A stretch of DNA of 20,077 bases from Castellaniella sp. UBA6218. GTDB lineage: Bacteria > Pseudomonadota > Gammaproteobacteria > Burkholderiales > Burkholderiaceae_B. Within the stretch, counting starts at the first letter, position 1, and each line of letters starts with the position of its first letter. The stretch covers positions 1-20,077 of the forward strand of contig DISE01000101.1 of the NCBI GenBank assembly GCA_002421865.1. Reading direction: 5' to 3'. Both the position numbers and the translations under genes were made by a program. Below are positions 14,132 through 20,077 of the stretch, one piece after another. The notes beneath the pieces are model-generated. The model did not search any database. It had not been told where the DNA came from and saw only the letters and a list, made by a program, of their open reading frames with translations.

Positions 14132-15222
14132 GCCTGCCGTCCTCCCGGCGAAAAGGTGTCATCGGTCGCCGGCGGCTTGTCCGCGCCGGCCGTTTCGGCG
14201 CGCGCATAGCGCGGCGGCGGAACATCCAAGCCAGGACGGGGAGCGGATCCGCCCCCCTGGCCGCGCGCGGGGTCCGCGTCGCCCAGCCCCGAGCCCGCGC
14301 GTTCCCGCAACAAATAGACGGGCCGGCCTTTGACCTCGGTGAAGATGCGCGCGACATATTCGCCCACCACCCCCAGCGACATCAGATTGACCCCGGCGAA
14401 GAAGAGGATCACGGTGATCAGGGTCGCCCAGCCGCGCACCGCATCACCGTAGAGCAGATGGGACACGATGATGATCAGGCCATACAGGAAGGCCAGGAGC
14501 GACAGGCAGGCGCCCAGCAGGCTGAGCAGGCGCAGCGGCCAGGTGGTGAAAGCCGTCAGACCGTCCACGGCGAAACGCAGCAGTTTCAACGGCCGGAAGC
14601 GGCTGGCGCCGTGCAATCGCTGGGGCGGCGTGTAGACCATGGCCTCGGACTGGAAGCCGACCCAGGCGAACAGACCCTTCATGAAGCGGTCGCGTTCCGG
14701 CAGTTGCTTCAGGGCGTCGACCACGGCACGGTCCATCAGGCGGAAATCCCCGGCATTGGGCGGCACGCCCATGCCGTCGGATGTGCGCATCAGGGCGTAG
14801 AACAGCCGCGTGCCGGCGCGCTTGAACCAGGTCTCGTCGTCGCGCGTCGCGCGCACGGCATAGACCATGTGCACCCCGTCGCGCCAGCGCGACAGCATCG
14901 CGGGAATCATGTCAGGCGGGTGCTGCATGTCGGCGTCCAGACAGACCACGGCGTCGCCGCGCGCGGCCTCCAGGCCGGCGGTCAAGGCCGCTTCCTTGCC
15001 GAAATTGCGGGACAGCCGCAAATAGACGATTTCCGGATGCAGGCTGGTCCAGTGGCGCATCAGTTCGGGCGTGCCGTCGGTGCTGCCGTCGTCGACGACG
15101 ATGATCTCGGGCACGCAATCCTGGCGCGACAGCATGGCCAGCAATTCCGGCAGCAGCACGCCCAGATTGGCCTGTTCGTTCAGGCACGGGATGACGCAGG
15201 AAAGAGTGACGGGTTCGGGCAT
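14128..15222 (-). CDS. GT2 undecaprenyl-phosphate glycosyltransferase (ArnC/GtrB/LgmA-like)
   Basis: A 364-residue family 2 glycosyltransferase of the dolichol-phosphate-mannose-synthase type. The GT-A domain has LSCVIPCLNEQANL (7-20), IIVVDDGSTDGT (40-51) and the DxD-containing CLDADMQHPPD (94-104). Two C-terminal membrane helices (about 237-262 and 270-300) anchor it in the inner membrane. It is expected to transfer a sugar from a nucleotide sugar to undecaprenyl phosphate on the cytoplasmic face, supplying the ArnT-like enzyme. The last 50 residues are a Pro/Gly-rich polar tail. The ATG at 15222 begins MPEPVTLSCVIPC, with no long leader. It is divergent from the globin gene across 178 bp. 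Confidence 0.9.
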   Translation of the reverse strand: MPEPVTLSCVIPCLNEQANLGVLLPELLAMLSRQDCVPEIIVVDDGSTDGTPELMRHWTSLHPEIVYLRLSRNFGKEAALTAGLEAARGDAVVCLDADMQHPPDMIPAMLSRWRDGVHMVYAVRATRDDETWFKRAGTRLFYALMRTSDGMGVPPNAGDFRLMDRAVVDALKQLPERDRFMKGLFAWVGFQSEAMVYTPPQRLHGASRFRPLKLLRFAVDGLTAFTTWPLRLLSLLGACLSLLAFLYGLIIIVSHLLYGDAVRGWATLITVILFFAGVNLMSLGVVGEYVARIFTEVKGRPVYLLRERAGSGLGDADPARGQGGGSAPRPGLDVPPPRYARAETAGADKPPATDDTFSPGGRQA

Positions 15223-15340
15223 GATGGGAAGCGCCAGCGCCGCCGCAAGGGGGCGCGATCCGGAAAGAGGAAAAACCGATGAAGACCCCGATCATAACTG
15301 AACGACGGGCCGGGCGGGCCTCATCCAGCCAGGCGGAATT

Positions 15341-15369
15341 TTGCGGTTCCTCATTAAGATATCTATAAT
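15341..15369 (+). promoter_or_regulatory. Sigma70-like promoter for the globin-nnrS-nsrR operon
   Basis: TTGCGG at 15341-15346 and a perfect TATAAT at 15364-15369 are separated by 17 bp. Transcription would start near 15376, about 25 bp before the globin ATG. This is the best promoter match in the window. Confidence 0.65.
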
Positions 15370-15378
15370 ATGAACCTT
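15356..15378. promoter_or_regulatory. Putative NsrR operator over the -10 box
   Basis: The 23 bp read AAGATATCTAT, A, ATATGAACCTT. Against the NsrR consensus known from enterobacteria (AAGATGYATTT, N, AAATRCATCTT), each half matches 8 of 11 positions, including the terminal AAG and CTT. The site covers the TATAAT box, where a bound repressor would block transcription, and the operon it precedes encodes NsrR itself. Autorepression relieved by NO is inferred. Confidence 0.5.
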
Positions 15379-15400
15379 TGAAATCCAGACACGCCGCCGC

Positions 15401-15823
15401 ATGGAAGACAACCCGGTCTGTTCCGAGGACGAGATCACGACCCTCGTCCACCATTTCTACCGCCGCGTCCGCCAGGATCATGTGCTGGGGCCGATCTTCG
15501 ACGCCCACATCGACGACTGGGACGAACATCTGGAACGCATGGTGCGCTTCTGGTCGTCGCTGTTGCGGCGTACCGGTACCTACAGTGGCACGCCCATGCC
15601 GCGCCACATCGCCCTGCCGGGTCTGGAAGGCCCGATGTTCGTGCGCTGGCTGGACCTGTTCCGCGACACACTGGATGAATTCGACAATCCCGCCTTCACG
15701 GCCCAGGCCGGGGATTTCGCCCGCCGCATCGCCCGCAGCCTGTGGTACGGCTACCAGATCAGCCACCAACCCGACCAACCCGTGACGGAGTTCGACACCC
15801 ATGTCCCGCCTGCTGAATATTGA
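15401..15823 (+). CDS. Group III truncated haemoglobin
   Basis: A 140-residue single-domain globin with the truncated 2-on-2 fold. The pattern FYRRVRQDHVLGPIFDAHIDDWDEHLERMVRFWSS with Y.G.PM.RH (61-69) is characteristic of the group III branch. His69 is the expected proximal haem ligand, and Trp83 matches the conserved G-helix tryptophan. Such globins bind haem and are linked to NO or oxygen chemistry; placement with nnrS and nsrR supports a role under nitrosative stress. The ATG at 15401 has no obvious Shine-Dalgarno sequence. The 3' end overlaps nnrS by 23 bp. Confidence 0.9.
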   Translation: MEDNPVCSEDEITTLVHHFYRRVRQDHVLGPIFDAHIDDWDEHLERMVRFWSSLLRRTGTYSGTPMPRHIALPGLEGPMFVRWLDLFRDTLDEFDNPAFTAQAGDFARRIARSLWYGYQISHQPDQPVTEFDTHVPPAEY

Positions 15824-17102
15824 GGAACCGGCCGCCGCCGCGCCGCGGCCGTCCATGACGGCCTTCCTGGCCCTCGGCTTCCGGCCGCTGTACCTGGCCG
15901 GCGCGGCCTGGGCGCTGATCTCCATCGCCCTTTGGATCTTCGCCCCCCAGGTGCTGGACGGCCCCCTGCCCCTGGTCTACTGGCACGCTCACGAAATGCT
16001 GTGGGGCTTCATCATCACCATCGCGGTCGGCTTTCTGCTCACCGCCAGCGCCACCTGGACCGGCTTCAACCCCCTCTCCGGCCGGCCCCTGGGCATGCTG
16101 TGCCTGCTGTGGCTCGTTGCCCGCGTCGGCTTCCTGGCGGGCGGGCTGACAGGCTTCTGGATCGCCACGGCGGCCGAGCTGCTGTTCTTCCTGACCGCCT
16201 CGGCGAGCCTGATGCGCGTCATGATCAAAGGCCGCAGCCGCCGCAACTACGGTCTGCCGGTGGTGATGCTGGCGCTCGGCGCGGCCGACCTGCTCTACCT
16301 GCTGGCGGCCCTGCGCGGCGATTACACGCTGCTGATGCGGCGCTTCGACCTCGGCCTGATCGGCATGGCCGTGATCGCCCTGCTGATCGCCCGACGCGTC
16401 ATCCCTTTCTTCTCCATGCGCATGGTCCAGGGCCTGCAGATTCCCATGCTGACCCGCTCCGGCCAGGTCCAGATGGTCTTCAGCGCCCTGGCCCTGACGG
16501 CCGGGGTGCTGATGCAGATCGTGCCGCCCGCCGACGGCGGTCCGGCCTTTCTGCCGCTGCTCATGGCCTTCAGCCTGGCGCTGACCGGTCTGATCGCCCT
16601 GGGCCAGCTGCTGGCCTGGCGGCCGCTGGCCGTGTTGCGCAAACCCATGCTGTGGATCCTGTATCTGGGCTACGCCTTCATCGGCATCGGCCTGCTGGCC
16701 GCGGCCGTCCAGGTCAGCGGCCTGTTCGATCCGTCGCTGCTGCGCGGCATGCTGGCGCGCAGCGCCACGCACGTCCACCTGATCGGCATGGCGGGCTTCT
16801 GCATCCTCATCATCGGGATGCTGACCCGCACGGCCCTGGGCCACCTGGGCCGCCCGCTGGCCCTGGACCGCAGCATGCTGGCCAGCTACTGGCTGATGAT
16901 CGCCGCCGCCGTCTTCCGGCTGGCCGCGCTGTGGCCCTCGGCCGCCAGCCAGACCCTGCTGCATCTGGCCGCTTGCGCCTGGATCCTGTGCATGGGGCTG
17001 TATCTGTGGCGTTTCGCGCCGATGCTGATCCGCCCCCGGCCGGACAAGCCCGTGCCCGCCGCCCCGCCCCGGGCCACCGCGCAGCCCGCCCAGGCGCGCT
17101 GA
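15801..17102 (+). CDS. nnrS: NnrS family haem/copper membrane protein
   Basis: A 433-residue inner-membrane protein with about 12 predicted helices. The NnrS signatures are present: FLALGFRPLYLAGAAWAL at the start, YWHAHEMLWGFIITIAVGFLLTASATWTG (about 60-88), VARVGFLAG, and HLIGMAGFCILIIGMLTRTALGHLGR late in the protein. NnrS proteins bind haem and copper and protect cells from nitric oxide stress, though their chemistry is not settled. The start lies within the globin gene with GGAG upstream, so translation is coupled. The last 20 residues form a Pro/Ala-rich cytoplasmic tail. Confidence 0.94.
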   Translation: MSRLLNIEEPAAAAPRPSMTAFLALGFRPLYLAGAAWALISIALWIFAPQVLDGPLPLVYWHAHEMLWGFIITIAVGFLLTASATWTGFNPLSGRPLGMLCLLWLVARVGFLAGGLTGFWIATAAELLFFLTASASLMRVMIKGRSRRNYGLPVVMLALGAADLLYLLAALRGDYTLLMRRFDLGLIGMAVIALLIARRVIPFFSMRMVQGLQIPMLTRSGQVQMVFSALALTAGVLMQIVPPADGGPAFLPLLMAFSLALTGLIALGQLLAWRPLAVLRKPMLWILYLGYAFIGIGLLAAAVQVSGLFDPSLLRGMLARSATHVHLIGMAGFCILIIGMLTRTALGHLGRPLALDRSMLASYWLMIAAAVFRLAALWPSAASQTLLHLAACAWILCMGLYLWRFAPMLIRPRPDKPVPAAPPRATAQPAQAR

Positions 17103-17121
17103 GACCGCACTGGAATCCGCC

Positions 17122-17586
17122 ATGCGCCTGACCAACATGAGCGACTACGCGGTGCGGCTGCTGATCTATCTGGGCAGCCACCGCGACCGACTCTGCACGA
17201 TCGCCGAGATCGCCCAGGTCTACGGCATCTCCGAACCGCACCTGATGAAGATCACGCACCGTCTGGCCCAGCGCGGCTGGATCCGCACGGTGCGCGGCAA
17301 GAACGGCGGCATGGAGCTGGCCCATGAGCCCGGAGAGATCCGCCTGGGGGCGCTGATCCGCGACATGGAGAACGACCTGGCGCTGGTGGAATGCATGGGC
17401 GCCGACAACCACTGCATCCTGAGCGGTTGCTGCGGCCTGAAGCCCATCGTGGCGGGCGCGATGAAGGCCTTCATGGACCACCTGGACGCCCATACGCTGG
17501 CTGACGTGATTCCGCCCTTCCCTCCGGCCGCGATCCGCATCGCGCCCGAGCGCGTGGCGGCGGGCGGTTTCCGGACAACCGCGTAA
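17122..17586 (+). CDS. nsrR: NO-sensing Rrf2-family repressor NsrR
   Basis: A 154-residue Rrf2 regulator. The winged helix-turn-helix covers about 1-65 (MRLTNMSDYAVRLLIYL, VYGISEPHLMKITHRL, VRGKNGGMEL). The Fe-S cluster cysteines are Cys91, Cys98 and Cys104, with an extra Cys103 next to the last. In E. coli NsrR they are Cys91, Cys96 and Cys102, so the first spacing is two residues longer here. Loss of the cluster on NO exposure releases DNA in this family. It is 19 bp after nnrS and ends the operon, which would make the operon self-regulated. The RGKNGG wing and gene context argue for NsrR rather than IscR. Confidence 0.9.
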   Translation: MRLTNMSDYAVRLLIYLGSHRDRLCTIAEIAQVYGISEPHLMKITHRLAQRGWIRTVRGKNGGMELAHEPGEIRLGALIRDMENDLALVECMGADNHCILSGCCGLKPIVAGAMKAFMDHLDAHTLADVIPPFPPAAIRIAPERVAAGGFRTTA

Positions 17587-17616
17587 GGCACCCGCCGCCA
17601 CGCGCACAACGGCAAT

Positions 17617-17669
17617 CCTTTTGCCGCCGGGCCGCCCCAAGGCAAAAGGCGCCCCATGGGGGGGGCGGC
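17617..17669. repeat. Interleaved palindromes downstream of nsrR
   Basis: Three overlapping dyads share this segment. CCTTTTGCC (17617-17625) is complementary to GGCAAAAGG (17641-17649). GCCGCCCC (17631-17638) is complementary to GGGGCGGC (17662-17669). CCCCATGGGG (17652-17661) is a 10-bp palindrome. The first two stems interleave, so they could form alternatives or a pseudoknot in RNA. Similar GC-rich dyads seem common between genes in Alcaligenaceae, from memory. Confidence 0.6.
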
Positions 17670-17674
17670 AAGCG

Positions 17675-17704
17675 GCCGCAGGCTGCGCGGCGTGGGGGTT
17701 TTTT
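17675..17704 (+). terminator. Intrinsic terminator of the globin-nnrS-nsrR operon
   Basis: GCCGC (17675-17679) pairs with GCGGC (17687-17691) around a 7-base loop. A GTGGGGG stretch and then six T (17699-17704) follow. The separation between stem and T-run is longer than ideal, so the upstream palindromes may contribute. The T-run overlaps the stop codon of the convergent parvulin gene. Confidence 0.5.
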
Positions 17705-18449
17705 ATTGCACCAGCGGCGAGTCCGCACCCTGCATGGGGAGGCCCTGAATCCGGGCGCCCCCGACCAGTTGCTGCAGGTACTGGTGCACGGCCCGCCGCC
17801 GGCTGGCTTCTTCCAGCCAGGCCGCCAGCCGTTCATGCACATCCTCGAACGGCAGGGTGCGCCCTTCGATCCTGAAGCCGGTGCGCACGATGTGAAAGCC
17901 AAAGCGGGTCTCGACCAGTTCGCCGCCCAGGGTGTACTCCGGCAGGGCGAAGATCGCCCGCTCGAACTCCGGCACCATCTCGCCACGGGACAGTTCGCCC
18001 AGGGCGCCGCCCTTGGCTCCGGACGGACAGTTGGAATATCGCTGAGCGCAGGCCGCGAACGCGCCCAGGCCGTCGCGGTGCAGTTCGGCCAGAATGCCGT
18101 TGGCGCGGGCGCGCAATTTCTGCACGTCCAGCCCGGATGTGGCCTGGAACAGGATGTGCCAGGCTTCGACGCGGTCGCCTTCGCGGAATTCGTCGGGATG
18201 CTGCTCGTAGTAACGTCGGCAACTGGCCTCGTCCGCTTCGGGCGTGCGCACGTCGCGGGCCAGCACGGCCTCCAGCAGGGCCTCGTCGTCCTCGGCCGAC
18301 AAGTTCAGTTCGGCGGCGCGCTGGCGGCACAGGACGCGCAACACGAGTTCCTGGCCAGCGGCCAGGCGGGGATTGGCTTCACGCTGATGGCGCGGCACTT
18401 CGGCCAGGATCTCGGCCTCGGTGATGGTCGTTTCGTTGACGGTGATCAT
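17703..18449 (-). CDS. PpiC-type (parvulin) peptidyl-prolyl isomerase of the nar operon
   Basis: A 248-residue protein with an N-terminal helical region resembling NifM/SurA chaperones (about 1-85) and a parvulin domain from about 95 to 190. In this domain EAWHILFQ, AQRYSNCPSGAKGGALGELSRGEMVPEFERAIFALP and ETRFGFHIVRT match the family core. No signal peptide is seen, so it is probably cytoplasmic. It follows narI after 18 bp on the same strand. Such isomerases often close nar operons in betaproteobacteria, where they probably help fold nitrate reductase subunits. Confidence 0.88.
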   Translation of the reverse strand: MITVNETTITEAEILAEVPRHQREANPRLAAGQELVLRVLCRQRAAELNLSAEDDEALLEAVLARDVRTPEADEASCRRYYEQHPDEFREGDRVEAWHILFQATSGLDVQKLRARANGILAELHRDGLGAFAACAQRYSNCPSGAKGGALGELSRGEMVPEFERAIFALPEYTLGGELVETRFGFHIVRTGFRIEGRTLPFEDVHERLAAWLEEASRRRAVHQYLQQLVGGARIQGLPMQGADSPLVQ

Positions 18450-18467
18450 TCCGTTTCCCGGGTCCGG

Positions 18468-19154
18468 TCAGCGCGGCCGCACGATCTGCCAGGCCCGCAC
18501 CAGGTAGGTGACCGAGGCGAACCCCGACCACACGTGCACCAGGCGGGTGAAGGGGAAGATCACGAACAGCGTCATGCCCAGCACCATGTGCAGGCGGTAG
18601 ACGGCGGGCACCCCCGCCAGGGCGCCGACCGCGCCGCCACGGAAGGTGACAATGCGCTGGGCCCATTCGCCCAGCTGGATCATCACCGCCCCGTCGGTGT
18701 GACGCACGGACGTGAAGATCGAGACAAGCCCCACCACCAGGACCAGCAGGATCCACAGCAGCGTCACCCAGTCGGACAGATTGGAATTGCGGGCCAGACG
18801 GATTTCGGACCAGCGGCGGTGGATCAGCAGCAGCAGGCCGATCAGGCACACGACCCCCAGGATCGCGCCGACCACGATGGCCATCATCTGTTTGAACTCC
18901 GTCGTCACGCCAAAGGCGTGATAGACGGCCGGCGGCGTCAGCAGCCCCACCATATGGGTGAAGAACAGGGAGATGATCCCGATGTGGAACAGGTTGCTGC
19001 CCAGACGCAGCGACCCGCGCCGCAACAGCTGGCTGGAGTCGCTTTTCCAGGTGTATTGCTCGCGCTCGAAACGCAGCAGACTGCCCACGAAGAACACGGT
19101 CAGCGCGATATAGGGGTACACCCCAAAGAAGAACAGATCGAGTGTGTCTTTCAT
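18468..19154 (-). CDS. narI: Respiratory nitrate reductase gamma subunit NarI
   Basis: NarI is the inner-membrane cytochrome b subunit that oxidises quinol and passes electrons to NarH. The 228-residue product has five predicted helices and the normal length. It starts with LDLFFFGVYPYIALTVFFVGSLLRFE. The haem-ligand histidines are in GSNLFHIGIISLFFTHMVGLL and in the last helix (YRLHMVLGM...FTRLVHVWS). The ATG at 19154 has GGAG upstream and lies 10 bp after narJ. The C-terminus YLVRAWQIVRPR ends shortly after the final helix. Confidence 0.96.
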   Translation of the reverse strand: MKDTLDLFFFGVYPYIALTVFFVGSLLRFEREQYTWKSDSSQLLRRGSLRLGSNLFHIGIISLFFTHMVGLLTPPAVYHAFGVTTEFKQMMAIVVGAILGVVCLIGLLLLIHRRWSEIRLARNSNLSDWVTLLWILLVLVVGLVSIFTSVRHTDGAVMIQLGEWAQRIVTFRGGAVGALAGVPAVYRLHMVLGMTLFVIFPFTRLVHVWSGFASVTYLVRAWQIVRPR

Positions 19155-19164
19155 CGGAATCTCC

Positions 19165-19863
19165 TCAGGCCTGGCCGTCGGCCGGGCCGGCCTTGCGGGA
19201 ACGGGGCGGGTGGAACACGATGGGCTGCGCGCCCTCCCCGCCGCCCGGACGCCGCATGAGCGGCGGTTCGGTGCCGTCGGCCTGGGGGCCGAAGGTGATC
19301 AGGGTCTCTTCCATGTCCCCCTCGGGGGGATCGGGCAGGACCTCGGGTTCGACGTCGGTCATGGTCCGCAGCTGGGCGAACAGGCAGGCATAGGGGCTGC
19401 CCGACTCCGCCAGCTTGTCGCCCAGCCGGGCCAGTACATGGATGGCGTCGCCCAGCAGGTTCTCCGCCGCCCCGGCCGGGATCTGGCCGAGGAATTCCAG
19501 GAAAAGCGGCACGTAGTCGGGCAGTTCCGTGGTGGCGGGCTCCAGCCCGTGTTTCAGGTATTCATTGCGCAGATCCACCATGGCCTGGCCACGGTCGCGG
19601 GATTCGCCATGCACGTGCTCGAACAGGTGCAGGGAATGGGCCGCCCGGCGGTCGAATGTGGCGACGTACTGTTCCTGGAGGTCGATCAGATCCTCGCTCT
19701 GGTCCAGGAAATCGAACAGGGGCGCCAGCCGGGCACGCGCCTCGGCCGGCAGGGCCGCGTGCAGTTCCGGCAGGGCCTCCAGCCAGTCCCGCTCGGGATA
19801 GCCGAGCAACACGGACAGGATGGAGAAGACCGGCGCCTGACGGGAAGTCGTGACGGAATCCAT
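19165..19863 (-). CDS. narJ: Nitrate reductase assembly chaperone NarJ
   Basis: NarJ binds apo-NarG and allows Mo-cofactor and Fe-S insertion before membrane attachment. The 232-residue all-helical protein shows LSVLLGYPERDW near the start, LQEQYVATFDRRAAHSLHLFEHVHGESRDRGQAMVDL (about 62-98), and NEYLKHGLEPATTELPDYVPLFLEFL, all typical of NarJ/NarW. The last 50 residues are acidic and Pro-rich. The ATG at 19863 is chosen because GGGAGG sits 6-7 bp upstream. It lies 13 bp after narH. Confidence 0.95.
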   Translation of the reverse strand: MDSVTTSRQAPVFSILSVLLGYPERDWLEALPELHAALPAEARARLAPLFDFLDQSEDLIDLQEQYVATFDRRAAHSLHLFEHVHGESRDRGQAMVDLRNEYLKHGLEPATTELPDYVPLFLEFLGQIPAGAAENLLGDAIHVLARLGDKLAESGSPYACLFAQLRTMTDVEPEVLPDPPEGDMEETLITFGPQADGTEPPLMRRPGGGEGAQPIVFHPPRSRKAGPADGQA

Positions 19864-19876
19864 GTCATGCCTCCCT

Positions 19877-20077
19877 TCAGGCCGTGCGGGCCGGATCGAG
19901 GAACACCACGCTCGGCTTGCGCTTGTTGCGCGGCTTGCCGAACAGCGAGCCCTCCGATGTGCCGCCCGAACAGCCGTTGCCGAAGGTGAATCCGCAGCCG
20001 CCCCGGATCTCGAAGGCGTTCTCGGCGTTTTCCCGGTGGGCGGTGGGCACCACGAAACGGTCCTCGTAGTTGGCGAT
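19877..20077 (-). CDS. narH: Respiratory nitrate reductase beta subunit NarH, C-terminal part
   Basis: The last 66 codons of narH, the iron-sulfur subunit that carries electrons from NarI to NarG. The segment reads YEDRFVVPTAHRE, then RGGCGFTFGNGCSGG, then SLFGKPR, which is the conserved NarH C-terminus (E. coli: RFVVPSSHRE, CGFTFGDGCHG, NLFNSRR). The four-cluster ferredoxin domain lies beyond the window edge. The minus-strand order narH-narJ-narI is the standard nar operon. Confidence 0.95.
   Translation of the reverse strand: MANYEDRFVVPTAHRENAENAFEIRGGCGFTFGNGCSGGTSEGSLFGKPRNKRKPSVVFLDPARTA

Noticed and set aside
12605..14209. 534-residue plus-strand open frame across the ArnT-like gene
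   Set aside because: Gln/Arg/His/Gly-rich low-complexity composition typical of an antisense frame in GC-rich DNA. The minus-strand ArnT-like gene explains the region.
15223..15300. TATGAT on the minus strand as a promoter for the GT2-ArnT operon
   Set aside because: A good -10 match, but no acceptable -35 sequence at 16-18 bp spacing; left unannotated.
15359..15368. ATATCTATAA matches 9 of 10 bases of the BioR box
   Set aside because: It precedes NO-response genes, not biotin genes, and is better explained by the TATAAT promoter and NsrR-like dyad.
15759..17138. 459-residue minus-strand open frame opposite nnrS
   Set aside because: Gln/Gly/Ala/Asp-rich shadow of nnrS, which has clear family motifs on the plus strand.
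17706..19259. 517-residue plus-strand open frame opposite the parvulin and narI genes
   Set aside because: Composition is that of an antisense shadow, and both minus-strand genes are well supported.

Overview
The window is GC-rich, densely packed bacterial chromosome. Gene content points to a facultatively denitrifying betaproteobacterium of the Burkholderiales, most likely Alcaligenaceae (Bordetella/Achromobacter/Castellaniella side). The indicators are membrane nitrate reductase nar genes with a parvulin at the operon end, an NnrS/NsrR nitric oxide cassette, and the four gene families of the Bordetella lipid A glucosamine (lgm) pathway. The taxon is an inference from gene families, not from an alignment. 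No rRNA, tRNA, CRISPR array, prophage or insertion sequence was seen.

Layout. 1-281 (-): start of a malic enzyme gene. 428-1814 (+): a LysR-type regulator overlapping a DUF3293 gene, with dyad sites in the shared upstream region. 2076-4066 (+): biotin synthase bioB overlapping a drug/metabolite-type transporter. 4052-5404 (-): a YcaD-like MFS transporter, convergent with it. 5510-8518 (+): molybdenum cofactor operon moaC-moaD-moaE-moaB-moeA. 8563-10881 (-): usp-moaA-mobA, with a 54-bp direct repeat and a 19-bp hairpin between moaA and mobA. 10951-15222: a GT2 glycosyltransferase, an ArnT-like transferase, a ChbG/YdjC-type deacetylase and a DUF442 protein on the minus strand, with a GtrA-family gene on the plus strand filling the gap between ArnT and the deacetylase. 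15401-17586 (+): group III truncated haemoglobin, nnrS, nsrR, preceded by a sigma70-like promoter and a putative NsrR operator. 17703-20077 (-): the 3' end of a nar operon, narH(partial)-narJ-narI-parvulin.

How the genes fit together. NarGHI is a molybdo-bis(MGD) enzyme. The moa/moe/mob genes supply most of the cofactor pathway (MoaA and MoaC make cyclic pyranopterin, MoaD and MoaE make molybdopterin, MoeA inserts Mo, MobA adds GMP), NarJ helps cofactor insertion, and the globin/NnrS/NsrR unit deals with NO that arises from nitrate and nitrite respiration. The 11-15 kb block is an envelope-modification module: GT2 would charge undecaprenyl phosphate with a sugar, the deacetylase would expose the amine, GtrA would move the lipid-linked sugar across the membrane, and the ArnT-like enzyme would add it to lipid A.

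Main points for a second look: the moaA-mobA repeat/hairpin; the inverted gtrA gene whose start codon overlaps that of the divergent deacetylase; the dyad matching the NsrR consensus over a TATAAT box; and a MoaB lacking the conserved acidic residue.
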